Shown here: one piece after another, positions 54,415 through 64,000 of the stretch | Layout of the letters: the number at the start of each line of letters is the position of its first letter | How positions within the stretch are numbered: the stretch's first letter is position 1 | Source of the DNA: Schistocerca nitens | Taxonomy: Eukaryota; Arthropoda; Insecta; Orthoptera; Acrididae | Assembly (NCBI RefSeq): GCF_023898315.1 | Contig: NC_064617.1 | Location: 617,449,000-617,512,999, forward strand | DNA length: 64,000 nt | Reading direction: 5' to 3' | The notes under the pieces: model-generated | The model's database searches: none | What the model saw: only the letters and a program-made list of their open reading frames with translations | Told to the model about the DNA's origin: nothing | Program-made: the position numbers and the translations under genes

Positions 54415-55782
54415 ATGATGATGGCATCCTCTTGGGTAAAATATTCCAGAGGTAAAATAGTCCCTCATTCGGATATCCGGGCGGGGACTACTCAAGAGGA
54501 CGTCGTTATCAGGAGAAGCAAAACAGGCATTCTACGGATCGGAGCGTGGAATGTCAGGTCCCTTAATCGGGCAGGTAGGTTAGAAAATTTAAAAAGGGAA
54601 ATGGATAGGTTAAAGTTAGATATAGTGGGAATTAGTGAAGTGCGGTGGCAGGAGGAACAAGAATTCAGGTCAGGTGAATACAGGGTTATAAATACAAAAT
54701 CAAATAGGGGTAACGCAGGAGTAGGTTTAATAATGAATAAAAAAATAGGAGTGCGGGTAAGCTACTACAAACAGCATAGTGAACGTATTATAGTGGCCAA
54801 GATAGACACATGCCTACTACAATAGTACAAGTTTATATGCCAACTAGCTCTGCAGATGACGAAGAAATTGAAGAAATGTATGACGAGATAAAAGAAATTA
54901 TCCAGGTAGTAAAGGGAGACGAAAATTTAATAGTCATGGGTGACTGGAATTCGACAGTAGGAAAAGGCAGAGAAGGAAACATAGTAGGTGAATATGGATT
55001 GGGGCTAAGAAATGAAAGAGGAAGCCGTCTGGTAGAATTTAGCACAGAGCATAACTTAATCATAGCTAACACTAGGTTCAAGAATCATAAAAGAAGGTTG
55101 TATACAGGGAAGAGTCCTGGAGACACTAAAAGGTATCACTAAAAGGTGTCAGAACTACTGACGGCCTTGGGAGAGCCAGTACTGACAAAACTCTATCATC
55201 TGGTGAGCAAGATGTACGAGACAGAGATTTAGGAACCAGGTTTTAAATTGTAGGACATTCCCAGGGGCAGCTGTGCACTCTGACCACAATCTATTGGTTA
55301 TTAACTGTAGATTAAAACTGAAGAAATTACAAAAAGGTGGGAATTTAAGGAGATAGGACCTGGATAAACTGACTAAACCTGTGGTTGTACACAGTTTCAG
55401 GGACAGCATAAGGGAACAATTGACAGGAATGGGGGAAAGAAATATAGTAGAAGACGAATGGGTAGCTCTGAGGGATGAAGTAGTGAAGGCAGCAGAGGAT
55501 CAAGTAGGTAAAAACACGAGGGTTAGTAGAAATCCTTGAGTAACAGAAGAAATATTGAATTTAATTGATGAAAGGAGAAAATATAGAAATGCAGTAAATG
55601 AAGCAGGCCAAAAGGAATACATACGTCTCGAAAATGAGATCGACAGGAAGTGCAAAATGGCTAAGCAGGCATGGCTAAAGGACAAATGTAAGGATGTAGA
55701 GGCTTATCTCACTAGGGGTAAGATAAATACAGCCTACAGGAAAATTAAAAGACCTTTGGAGAAAAGAGAGCCACTTGTATGA
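54415..55782 (+). pseudogene. RTE endonuclease, broken
   Basis: The frame from 54415 starts MMMASSWVKYSRGKIVPH and shows WNVRSLNRAGRLENLK and VGISEVRWQEEQ, the amino-terminal catalytic Asn and Glu boxes absent from the 14.5 kb copy. After a 1-nt shift near 54815, the next frame (54810-55142) has MPTSSADDEEIEE and MGDWNSTVGKG. The IDYIMV box is then replaced by an insertion of RT sequence (55151-55224). 55225-55780 resumes with the SDHN region (here CTCTGACCACAATC at 55278-55291) and the Lys/Arg-rich linker. Not functional. Confidence 0.88.
55151..55224 (+). repeat. 74-bp RT segment copied into the endonuclease
   Basis: Matches 56001-56074 with two differences. It replaces the expected QIDYIMVRQN part of the endonuclease. 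Both junction regions share AGACAG at the right side. Confidence 0.9.
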
Positions 55783-55878
55783 ATATCAAGCGCTCAGATG
55801 GAAACCCAGTTCTAAGCAGAAAGGTGGAAGAAGTATATACAGGGTCTATACAACGGCGATGTACTTGAGGACAATATT

Positions 55879-57646
55879 ATGGAAATGGAAGAGGATGTAG
55901 ATGAAGATGACATGGGAGATATGATACGGCGTGAAGAGTTTGACAGAGCACTGAAAGACCTGAGTCGAAACAAGGCCCCGGGAGTAGACAACATTCCATT
56001 AGAACTACTGACGGCCTTGGGAGAGCCAGTCCTGACAAAACTCTACCATCTGGTGAGCAAGATGTACGAGACAGGCGAAATACCCTCAGACTTCAAGAAG
56101 AATATAATAATTCCAATCCCAAAGAAAGCAGGTGTTGACAGATGCGAAAATTACCGAACTATCAGTTTAATAAGTCACGGCTGCAAAATACTAACGCGAA
56201 TTCTTTACAGACGAATGGTAAAACTGGTAGAAGCCGACCTCGGGGATGATCAGTTTGGATTCCGTAGAAATATTGGAACACGTGAGGCAATACTGACCTT
56301 ACGACTTATCTTAGAAGAAAGATTAAGGAAAGGCAAACCTACGTTTCTAGCATTTGTAGACTTAGAGAAAGCTTTTGACAATGTTAACTGGAATACTCTC
56401 TTTCAAATTCTGAAGATGGCAGGGTTAAAATACAGGGAGCGAAAGGCTATTTACAATTTGTACAGAAACCAGAGCCCGCATCTCTCATCGAGCGGTAGCG
56501 TTCTCGCTTCCCACGCACGGGTTCCCGGGTTCGATTCCCGGCGGGGTCAGGGATTTTCTCTGCCTCGTGATGGCTGGGTGTTGTGTGCTGTCCTTAGGTT
56601 AGTTAGGTTTAAGTAGTTCTAAGTTCTAGGTGACTTATGACCACAGCAGTTGAGTCCCATAGTGCTCAGAGCCATTTGAACCATTTTGAACCAGAAACCA
56701 GATGGCAGTTATAAGAGTCGAGGGGCATGAAAGGGAAGCAGTGGTTGGGAAGGGAGTGAGACAGGGTTGTAGCCTCTCCCCGATGTTATTCAATCTGTAT
56801 ATTGAGCAAGCAGTAAAGGAAACAAAAGAAAAATTTGGAGTAGGTATTAAAATCTATGGAGAAGAAATAAAAACTTTGAGGTTCGCCGATGACATTGTAA
56901 TTCTGTCAGAGACAGCAAAGGACTTGGAAGAGCAGTTGAACGGAATGGACAGTGTCTTGAAAGGAGGATATAAGATGAACATCAACAAAAGTAAAACGAG
57001 GATAATGGCATGTAGTCGAATTAAGTCGGGTGATGCTGAGGGAATTAGGTTAGGAAATGAGACACTTAAAGTAGTAAAGGAGTTTTGCTATTGGGGGAGT
57101 AAAATAACTGATGATGGTCGAAGTAGAGAGGATATAAAATGTAGACTGGCAATGGCAAGGGAAGCGTTTCTGAAGAAGAGAAATTTGTTAACATCGAGTA
57201 TAGATTTAAGTGTCAGGAAGTCGTTTCTGAAAGTATTTGTATGGAGTGTAGCCATGTATTGAAGTGAGACATGGACAATAAATAGTTTGGACAAGAAGAG
57301 AATAGAAGCTTTCGAAATGTGGTGCTACAGAAGAATGTTGAAGATTGGGTGGGTAGATCACGTGACGAATGAGGAGGTATTGAATAGGATTGTGGAGAAG
57401 AGACATTTGTGGCACAACTTGACTAGAAGAAGGGATCGGTTGGTAGGACATGTCCTGTGGCATCAAGGGATCACAAATTTAGCATTGGAGGGCAGCGTGG
57501 AGGGTAAAAATCGTAGAGGGAGACCGAGAGATGAATACACTAAGCAGATTCAGAAGGATGTAGGTTGCAGTAGGTACTGGGAGATGAAGGAGCTTGCACA
57601 GGATGGATTAGCATGGAGAGCTGTATCAAACCAGTCTCAGGACTGA
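55879..57646 (+). pseudogene. RTE reverse transcriptase, split by a SINE and by stops
   Basis: The first frame (55879-56470 before the SINE) has the acidic stretch MEMEEDVDEDDMGDMIRREEFDRA, the finger region NKAPGVDNIPLELL, QFGFRRNIGTREA and motif A FVDLEKAFDNVNW. The SINE enters after NLYRNQ. The second frame (56702-57262) gives motif B RQGCSLSPMLFN and FADDIVIL (56884-56907). A stop at 57260 (TGA for W/G in SMYGSETW) and then a third frame (57287-57646) carry the carboxy region FEMWCYRRMLKIGWVDHVTNEEV to the family stop. All catalytic residues are present but split. Confidence 0.9.
56474..56691 (+). mobile_element. SINE type B inside RTE
   Basis: Head with CATCTCTCATCGAGCGG and B-box GGTTCGATTCC, common body. 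Flanked by the 11-bp direct repeat CAGAAACCAGA (56463-56473 and 56692-56702). Confidence 0.94.
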
Positions 57647-57663
57647 AGACCACAACAAGAACA

Positions 57664-58186
57664 ACATTCACAGAGAAAGACCCAGTACATGCTTTGTATC
57701 TGAAAGGTTCAGATTCTTGGTGTGAATACCAGAGACAAATATCCAGAGGAGATGAGTATCAACACAAACATTCCTTAGAAGCAGCTGTGACGGAAGTAAT
57801 AAAACCGTATACAGAGACCTTGAGAGTGCAACATTGCTCTCTAAGTGTCTACATGGTTGTACACAGAACTTGATTGAAAGCTTCAACCAATGTGTTTGGG
57901 AAAATGTCACGAAAACAGTGTTAGTGGGTGGAAATACTTTAAAAATTGATGTTCTTGATGCCGTTATTTACTTCAGTGGTGGAGCTCAAGCTGCGAAATT
58001 TGTTTTGTGTAGAATGGTCATATGACCAGGAAACAACTGCTCTTTTGCATCCGTACTATTTGACCGAGAACGTGTCATTAAATCCGAAATGGACTTCTGC
58101 ATGTATCTAAGCCAGCAAGAATTTCAAAAATAGTAAATAAGAAGATGAAGCAGTACGAGGAATTAGAAGCGTGGAGCATTATGTGA
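57664..58186 (+). pseudogene. MULE transposase, second part
   Basis: Continues the transposase broken at 54105: FTEKDPVHALYLKGSDSWCEYQ (57664-57735), the EYQHKHSLEAAVTEVIKP region, and, after a frameshift near 57834, LSKCLHGCTQNLIESFNQCVWE (57837-57902), a stretch with the conserved H-G-x-TQN-ES-N pattern. Then comes TLKIDVLDAVIYFSGG. Further scraps (PGNNCSF near 58030, KMKQYEELEAW near 58150) mark the carboxy end. The third catalytic acid should lie in the LIESFN Glu. The two parts together lack the amino-terminal domain. Confidence 0.8.
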
Positions 58187-58797
58187 TCATTGCATTTAAG
58201 TTTCTAGCGATTTTGCCGAAAACTAATTTTTACAGTTTCAGGTACGCATAAAAACTGAAAGCATAGTCCTGTAAGACTGCAATTTTCAGCAGTTGTAGTA
58301 CGCGAGAGAGTAAACCTAAAACTCCTGAATTGTTTGGTTTGATGAAGCATTTTAAGAAATACATTTAATTATACCAAATAACATTAATATCTCCAGTGTA
58401 GAGTAATTTCAAAATGCTGTCTCAGACTCATTTATATTTTAACTGAAAAACTTCAATATCTATGTCGCACATATTCTCAACAAAGTACATTGAATTCTGA
58501 TGAACAGTGTTAACATTATGTGTGCCGAAGCACAAAATGGATTTTTTCATTAGAACATTTTAAATGTTTAATGAATAAAAAAATTTTACCTACACTTAGC
58601 AGCTGTTTCATTTTCCTAGAGGTAAATGCCTGGCCTCCCATCTATAATTGTTCCAATTTTCATAGTTGTGCCAATAATTTTGAGAAAAATATAATAAAAA
58701 ATGTAAGATCTCCTCCTGCCCCTCCCTCTGTCCCTCTGCTCCTCCCCCCGTCTCTATCTGCAATCGTTTAACGGTTGACTTCCTCACCTCCACTTTA
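58187..58797. other. No recognised gene
   Basis: AT-rich spacer with a short pyrimidine-rich tract at 58705-58760. Confidence 0.45.
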
Positions 58798-59000
58798 GAC
58801 ATCGCAGAGTGATTCCCATAGTACTAGAGGGACCTGTGTAGGGCAAATACTGTAGGCGAAGACAAAGACTGGAATACATCCAGCAGGTAATTGAGGACGT
58901 AGCGTGCAAAAGCTACTCTTAGATGAAGAAGTTGGCGCAGGTGAATACTTCGTGGAGGGCCACATCAGACCAATCGGAGAATGATAACTCAGAAAAAAAA
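58798..59000 (+). mobile_element. 3' end of a second-family RTE
   Basis: The plus strand reads a worn AGAGTGATTCCCATAGTACT then GGAATACATCCAGCAGGTAATTG, ATGAAGAAGTTGGCGCAGG and TCAGACCAATCGGAGAATGA with an A-rich end (58993-59000). The encoded order KKLAQ...WRATSDQSE is the RTE carboxy end in a wording different from the main family (there KKLAQDRVAWRAASNQSQD). Confidence 0.7.
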
Positions 59001-59072
59001 GGACAGCTTGAAATCTTGGTCACCATGTTTTGGAATATTAATGTTTTTGCATAGAGCACGGCTGTAAGTCAA

Positions 59073-59120
59073 CAGAGGTGTTTCAAACGTCCGTCATTTT
59101 GAAACACTATCATACTGCAG
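59073..59120 (+). repeat. 48-bp inverted repeat, pairs with 60289-60336
   Basis: Begins CAGAGGTGTTTCAAACGTCC. The complement of 60289-60336 differs by one base. Confidence 0.9.
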
Positions 59121-59994
59121 ACGTTTAGGATAATCATTTTCTAAATTGCTATTGATTATCGAGTGGTGTGTAAAAAAATAAGCAAATGTACTTGATAAGG
59201 CACAGCAACTCTCGTAACGCTAGCAGTGAAGATGACAGACGAGTGTGATTTAAGATTACATAGCTACATTTCACAGCTCATGTTCTTCGTTTCAATACAC
59301 ACACATCAAAAAAAGTTTTGAATCACCTCGGTTCCGAGAGTTCCGGAACCTATACAGAAAATTAGAATAGAGATCAACAGAAACATCGTTTCTGCCCTTT
59401 TTATTGCTCATGAAAACTACACATTGCATGTTGTACCACCATACAGCGAGAGCTTCAGAGGTGGTGATCCAGACTGCTGCACACACTGGTACCTCTAATA
59501 GCCAGTAGCACGTCCTCTTGCACTGATGCATGCCTGTATTCATCTTGGCATGCTGTCCACAAGTTTATCAAGGTACTGTTGGTTCAGATTGTCCCACTCC
59601 TCAAATGCGATTCGGCGTAGATCCCTCAGAGTGGTTGGTGGGTCACGTTACCCATAAACGGCCCTTTTCAATCTATCCCAGGCATGTTCGATAGGGTTCA
59701 TGTCTGGAGAACATGCTGGCCCCTCTAGTCGAGCGATGTCGTTATCCTGAAGGAAGTCATTCACAAGATGTACACGACGGGGGCGTGAAATCTCGTCTGT
59801 GAAGACGAATGCCTCGCCAATATGCTGCCGATACGGTTGCACTATCGGTCGGAGGATGGTATTTACGTACCGTACAGCCGTTACTGCGCCTTCCATGACT
59901 ACCAGCGGCGTACGTCGGCCCCACATAATGCCATCCCAAAATAGTAGGGAACCTCCACCTTGCTGCACTCGTTAGACAGTGAGATTAAGTCATT

Positions 59995-60213
59995 GTCCGC
60001 AGCTCGTGGTCGTGCGGTAGCGTTCTCGCTTCCCACGCTCGGGTTCCCGGGTTCGATTCCCGGCGGGGTCAGGGATTTTCTCTGCCTCATGATGACTGGG
60101 TGTTGTGTGTTGTCCTTAGGTTAGTTAGGTTTAAGTAGTTCTAAGTTCTAGGGGACTGATGACCATAGATGTTAAGTCCCATAGTGCTCAGAGCCATTTG
60201 AACCATTTTTTTA
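59995..60213 (+). mobile_element. SINE type B inside Tc1
   Basis: Head GTCCGCAGCTCGTGGTCGTG with B-box GGTTCGATTCC, common body. Flanked by AAGTCATT (59987-59994 and 60214-60221). Confidence 0.92.
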
Positions 60214-60288
60214 AAGTCATTCAACTTGACTGGGTTGCCTCCAAATTGTCTCCGACAATTGACTGGTTGAAGGCATATATGCGGCACT

Positions 60289-60336
60289 CTGCAATATGAT
60301 AGTGTTTCAAAATGACGGACGTTTGAAACACCTCTG
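60289..60336 (-). repeat. 48-bp inverted repeat, pairs with 59073-59120
   Basis: Lies inside the Tc1 element. The sequences on both sides fit the family, so this block looks foreign to it. Confidence 0.85.
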
Positions 60337-61089
60337 ATGCCAATCCTGAGCGGTCCATTAGGCATGTTGTTGGGCCCACCTGTACCGCGCTGCATGCTGT
60401 CGTGGTTGAAACGATGGACCTCGCCATGGACATCGGGAGTGAAGTTGTACATCATGCAGACTATTGCGCACAGTTTGAGGCGTAACACGACGTCCTGTGG
60501 CTGCACGAAATCATTACTGAACATGGTGGCATTGCTGTCAGGGTTCCTCCGAGCCATAATCCGTAGGTAGTAGCGTCATCCACTGCAATAGTAGCCCTTG
60601 GGCGGCCTGAGCGAGGCATGCCATCCACAGTTCCTGTCTCTCTGTATCTCCTCCATGTCCGAACAACATCGTTTTGGTTCACTCCGATACGCCTGGACAC
60701 TCCCCTTGTTGAGAGCCCTTCCTGGCACAAAGTAACAACATGGACGCGATCGAAAGCGGTATTGACCGTCTAGGCATGGTTGAACTACAGACAGCACGTG
60801 CTGTGTACCTTCTTCTTGGTGGAATGACTGGAACCGATCTTCTGTCGGACCCCCTCCGTCTAATAGGCGCTGCTCATGCATGGTTGTTTACATCTTTGGG
60901 CTGGTTTAGTGACATCTATGAACAGTCAATTGGACTGTGTCTGTGATACAATATCCACAGTCAACCTCTATCTTCAGAAGTTCTGGGAATTGGGTGAGGC
61001 AAAACTTTTTTTATGTGTGTATATGGAAACAACTAACTGAGTACCCACCGTTGCCCAGATGTGTATTAATTCCAGTCTACGATTAGTAA

Positions 61090-61500
61090 ATTTCCTGCTT
61101 CTCTCGCTCTCTGTCCATCTACTCCTGCTCCCTCCCACCATCCATCTACTCCACCCCTTCTTTCTTCTCGCCCCTCTCTTTGTCCATTTTGTATGCCTCC
61201 CTTTCTCTGTCCTTCTCACTGCCCTCCCTGACCCTATCCTCCGCCTTCTTCACATTGTTCAACATCTCCTGTTTCCTTCCTCTGTCCATCTCTTCCTCTT
61301 CCCTCTCTGTATCGCTTCATGTTCACTCTGCCTGTCCATTACTTCCTCTCCCTCTCTTTGTCCATTTCCTCATCTTTTCTTTCTCTGTCTATTTTTTCCC
61401 TTCCCCTCTCTCTGTCCATCTCATTCTTCCCCTATCTACGTCTATCTCCTCCTTCCCCCTCTCTGTCCATATCCTCCTTCCCTCTTCACTCTCCCAGTTA
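61090..61500. repeat. Pyrimidine-rich degenerate minisatellite
   Basis: Almost pure C/T strand with a recurring CTCTCTGTCCATCTCCTCC-like unit (for example 61110-61130, 61285-61300, 61412-61424, 61460-61475). Long plus-strand frames here are a composition effect. Confidence 0.75.
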
Positions 61501-61697
61501 CCGCCCCTACACCAATAGGAAGTTTCTGGTACTGACCCACACAGTATTGATATCGATCCAGGGGTTTAGGAGGAGATTTTTATCCGTGGCGTTCCCCATG
61601 TATGCACATGTCACATATATTTCACATTTATTTGTACATATGTTTATCAAATGTTTGTACTCATATTACACCTGTATATGTATGGAAACACGCCCTG

Positions 61698-62208
61698 CAG
61701 TTCCGTTTGCACGTAGTTCAATGTTTATGACGGCATGTCTCGCGAATTACGAGTCGTACAACGATATTACTTTGTAGGTACATCGAATGGTATATTTGGA
61801 TACTGTCTGCGAAATCTGTTGTGAATAGAATTGGTAGTAAAGAAGTAACAATTCTTAACGTCAAGCGTGATGGAGCAGTTATTTATTCGTGTCAGTGTTT
61901 ATGACATCATATCTCTTGAACTGTGGGTAATACAGTGATATAATATTGCGGTACATTCAGCGGCATATGTGGACACCGTCTGCGAGTATATTTAGCATCA
62001 CATAAGTAATTAATGTAAACGTCATGCATGACGCCGCAGTTTTTCGGGAACCTCAGTGTTTATATCGTCATATCTCATAGGCAATGTGTTGTACAACGAT
62101 ATAATTTTGCTGGTACATTCAGTGGTATATGTGAATGCTTTCTGCAAAATGTATCGGGATACACTTAATAGAAAAGAAGTATTAAATTATACGACATGTA
62201 TGATGCGG
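61698..62208 (+). repeat. Three-unit tandem repeat (161-178 bp units)
   Basis: Units start at GCAGTT near 61698, 61876 and 62037 and end before 62209. Each holds a GTTTATGACRTCATATCTC-like start and ACGATATAATTTTGC-like middle. A single unit occurs at 38352-38535. Confidence 0.75.
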
Positions 62209-62631
62209 CAGTTCTAGTGTGTAGCGGAAACGTAGTAAGCGATATACTTTTTTTCCTCTCATCATTTTGGGCGGGCTGTCATCGAGTAAATGTTTCGTAA
62301 ACGTATGAAATTACCTGTAAACTCTGTTGCAAGTGATTAAGTGCTTTTATTCTCAAATTTTGGATGAATATCGCCTGGCTGTATGCATATCGTGAGCTAC
62401 GCTACTTTTTCACCCACACCCCTTTGATAGATAGGTGGTTCTTACTTCCACAGCGATTATTTTCAAATATTAAGTGGTAATGTACACAGTTTGGTTGATA
62501 TCGGTACAGTGGTTTAAGAGTAGATGTGGAACATTCATACATACCTTTGTATATCCAGTTTTATAATATGTGTGAATTAATATAATATCTTTAATCATTT
62601 ATATTTATCATAGAGTGTTATGCGATGTACT
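62209..62631. repeat. 3' flank of the dispersed repeat
   Basis: Corresponds to 38590-38821 and 39369-39410 with the MITE absent. It continues to about 62560; the rest is unassigned. Confidence 0.6.
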
Positions 62632-64000
62632 TCTGTTGCTGTTGTTGTTGTTGTGGTCTTCTGTCTTGAGACTGGTTTGATGCAGCTCTCCATGCTACTC
62701 TATCCTGTGCAAGCTTCTTCATCTCCCAGGACCTACTGCAACCTACATCCTTCTGAATCTGCTTAGTGTATTCATCTCTTGGTCTCCCTCTACGATTTTT
62801 ACCCTCCACGCTCCCCTCCAATACTAAATTTGTGATTCCTTGATGCCTCAGAACATGTCCTACCAACCGATCCCTTCTTCTGGTCAAGCTCTGCCACAAA
62901 TTTCTCTTCTCCCCAATCATATTAAATACCTCCTCACTAGTTATGTGATCTACCCATCTAATCTTCAACATTCTTCTGTGGCACCACATTTCGAAAGTTT
63001 CTATTCTCTTCTTGTCCAAACTATTTGTCGTCCATGTTTCAATTCCATACATGGCTACACTCCATACAAATACTTTCAGAAATGTCTTCCTGACACTTAA
63101 ATCTATACTCGATGTTAACAAATTTCTCTTCTTCAGAAACGCTTCCCTTGTCATTGCCAGTCTACATGTTATATCCTCTCTACTTCGACCATCATCAGTT
63201 ATTTTGCTCCCCCAATAGCAAAACTCCTTTACTACTTTAAGTGTCTCATTTTCTAATCTAATTCCTTCAGCATCACCCGACTTAATTCGACTACATTCCA
63301 TTATCCTCGTTTTACTTTTGTTGATGTTCATCTTATATCCTCCTTTCAAGACACTGCCCATTCCGTTCAACTGCTCTTCCAAGTCCTTTGCTGTCTCTGA
63401 CAGAATTACAATGTCATCGGCGAACCTCTCAAAGTTTTTATTTCTTCTCCATGGATTTTAATACCTACTCCGAATTTTTCTTTTGTTTCCTTTACTGCTT
63501 GCTCAATATACAGATTGAATAACATCGGGGAGAGGCTACAACCCTGTCTCACTCCCTTCCCAACCACTGCTTCTCTCATGCCCCTCGACTCTTATAACTG
63601 CCATCTGGTTTCTGTACAAATTGTAAATAGCCTTTCGCTCCCTGTATTTTAACCCTGCCACCTTTAGAATTTTAAAGAGAGTATTCCAGTTAACATTGTC
63701 AAAAGCTTTCTCTAAGTCTACAAATGCTAGAAACGTAGGTTTGCCTTTCCTTAATCTTTCTTCTAAGATAAGTCGTAAGGTCAGTATTGCCTCACGTGTT
63801 CCAGTATTTCTACGGAATCCAAACTGATCATCCCCGAGGTCGGCTTCTACCAGTTTTACCATTCGTCTGTAAAGAATTCGCGTTAGTATTTTGCAGCCGT
63901 GACTTATTAAACTGATAGTTCGGTAATTTTCGCATCTGTCAACACCTGCTTTCTTTGGGATTGGAATTATTATATTCTTCTTGAAGTCTGAGGGTATTTC
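62632..64000 (-). mobile_element. RTE retrotransposon, runs past the end of the window
   Basis: Minus-strand copy of the main family. Tail GTTGTTGTTGTTGTGG near 62640. The frame 63382-62618 covers the carboxy region (RRMLKIRWVDHITSEEV, GRPRDEYTKQIQKDVGCS). The frame 63862-63536 covers QFGFRRNTGTREA and motif A FVDLEKAFDNVNW. An extra TC near 63430 shifts the frame in the FADD region, and a small deletion at 63575 (HERSSGWEG for HEREAVVGKG) shifts it before motif B. 63863-64000 continues into the finger region, still on the same strand. Its 5' limit is outside the window. Confidence 0.93.

Larger units (their letters stand above)
54106..57663 (+). mobile_element. Nearly full-length RTE retrotransposon, carrying a SINE
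   Basis: Plus-strand copy of the main RTE family with its 5' untranslated region (54106-54414; CCCCCC then ATGAACCGTGG), endonuclease (54415-55780), RT (55879-57646) and tail GACCACAACAAGAACAACA. About 3.3 kb without the SINE. It has frameshifts near 54815 and 55140, several stops, a 74-bp copy of its own RT placed in the endonuclease (55151-55224), and a type B SINE at 56474-56691. It interrupts the MULE transposase between HKLS and TEKDPV. No clear target duplication flanks it. Confidence 0.92.
59298..61019 (-). mobile_element. Tc1-like transposon with both ends, carrying a SINE
   Basis: Left end CACACACATCAAAAAAAGTT, right end its imperfect complement (AAAACTTTTTTTATGTGTGT), with TA at 59296-59297 and 61020-61021. 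The minus strand encodes the transposase in pieces. The amino-terminal helix-turn-helix lies at 60730-60461 (CQEGLSTRGVSRRIGVNQNDVVRTW). The carboxy half (59968-59648) has GGGSLLFWDGIMWG, AFVFTDEISRPRRVH (the second Asp motif DDN is changed to DEI) and SPDMNPIEHAWDRL. The SINE at 59995-60213 and a foreign 48-bp stretch at 60289-60336 break the middle. Same family as 8572-9846. Confidence 0.88.

Noticed and set aside
3323..59995. Many stretches with tRNA-like A-box and B-box (GGTTCGAATCC) that could be taken for tRNA genes
   Set aside because: Each is the head of a SINE with a shared body and, in most cases, target duplications. No acceptor stem pairing with a proper 3' end is visible.
61059..61535. 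Long plus-strand frames rich in Leu, Ser and Pro
   Set aside because: Produced by a pyrimidine-rich minisatellite; low complexity, no protein signal.
1..64000. CRISPR arrays, operons or phage/plasmid modules
   Set aside because: No regularly spaced identical repeats, no ribosome-binding-site and operon arrangement. The content is eukaryotic repeats throughout.

Overview
The window looks like repeat-dense intergenic or intronic DNA from an insect with a large genome, most likely an orthopteran of the locust/grasshopper type. That assignment is an inference. It rests on dozens of tRNA-derived SINE, RTE, Tc1/mariner, jockey and Penelope-like sequences that I associate with locust repeat families, on the absence of any bacterial gene organisation, and on the lack of any recognisable host exon. 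I found no host protein-coding gene, no functional tRNA or rRNA gene and no CRISPR array. Nearly every coding signal belongs to a mobile element, and nearly all of those are broken.

Layout. 0.6-5.7 kb: two decayed Tc1-like elements (one carrying a SINE) and a candidate solo LTR. 6-14.5 kb: a possible RNase H scrap, a degenerate minisatellite, another Tc1 relic, a long minus-strand transposon with two SINEs in it, and a decayed Penelope-like reverse transcriptase (RT). 14.5-17.3 kb: a 5'-truncated RTE retrotransposon with endonuclease and RT reading frames. 17.9-19.6 kb: a Tc1 element with matching ends and a 489-bp internal tandem duplication. 20.4-24.3 kb: a deleted Tc1, an old RTE of a second family, a jockey-like RT fragment and a fold-back element of about 1 kb, end to end. 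24.6-29.5 kb: SINEs, a mariner scrap and a Tc1 relic with two SINEs. 29.7-34.8 kb: a palindromic element, a Penelope-like RT with an inverted self-copy inside it, and an RTE copy lacking its 3' half. 34.8-41.6 kb: small inverted-repeat elements, an RTE insertion carrying an inverted copy of its own target flank, a dispersed repeat containing a MITE, and an eroded RTE. 41.8-48.5 kb: a transposon with terminal repeats of about 150 bp and a nearly complete DD-type transposase, two more Tc1 relics and a truncated RTE with target-site duplications. 51-58.2 kb: jockey and Tc1 debris and a Mutator-like (MULE) transposase gene split by a nearly full-length RTE that itself carries a SINE. 58.8-64 kb: an RTE 3' end, a Tc1 element with both ends and a SINE inside, a pyrimidine-rich minisatellite, a tandem array of units of about 170 bp, and an RTE copy running off the window.

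The genes do not form a host pathway. They are layered parasites, and the nesting gives a relative chronology: Tc1, MULE and Penelope-like elements are oldest, RTE insertions intermediate, and many SINEs youngest. SINEs of the main type probably depended on a LINE partner for mobility; which one cannot be told from this window. The most notable structures are the RTE insertion with a fold-back copy of target DNA (36.9-37.8 kb), the three-layer MULE/RTE/SINE nest (53.8-58.2 kb), the Penelope-like RT with an inverted internal self-copy (30.3-31.3 kb), the 489-bp near-identical duplication (18.1-19.1 kb), and SINE families that share one body but carry different tRNA-like heads.
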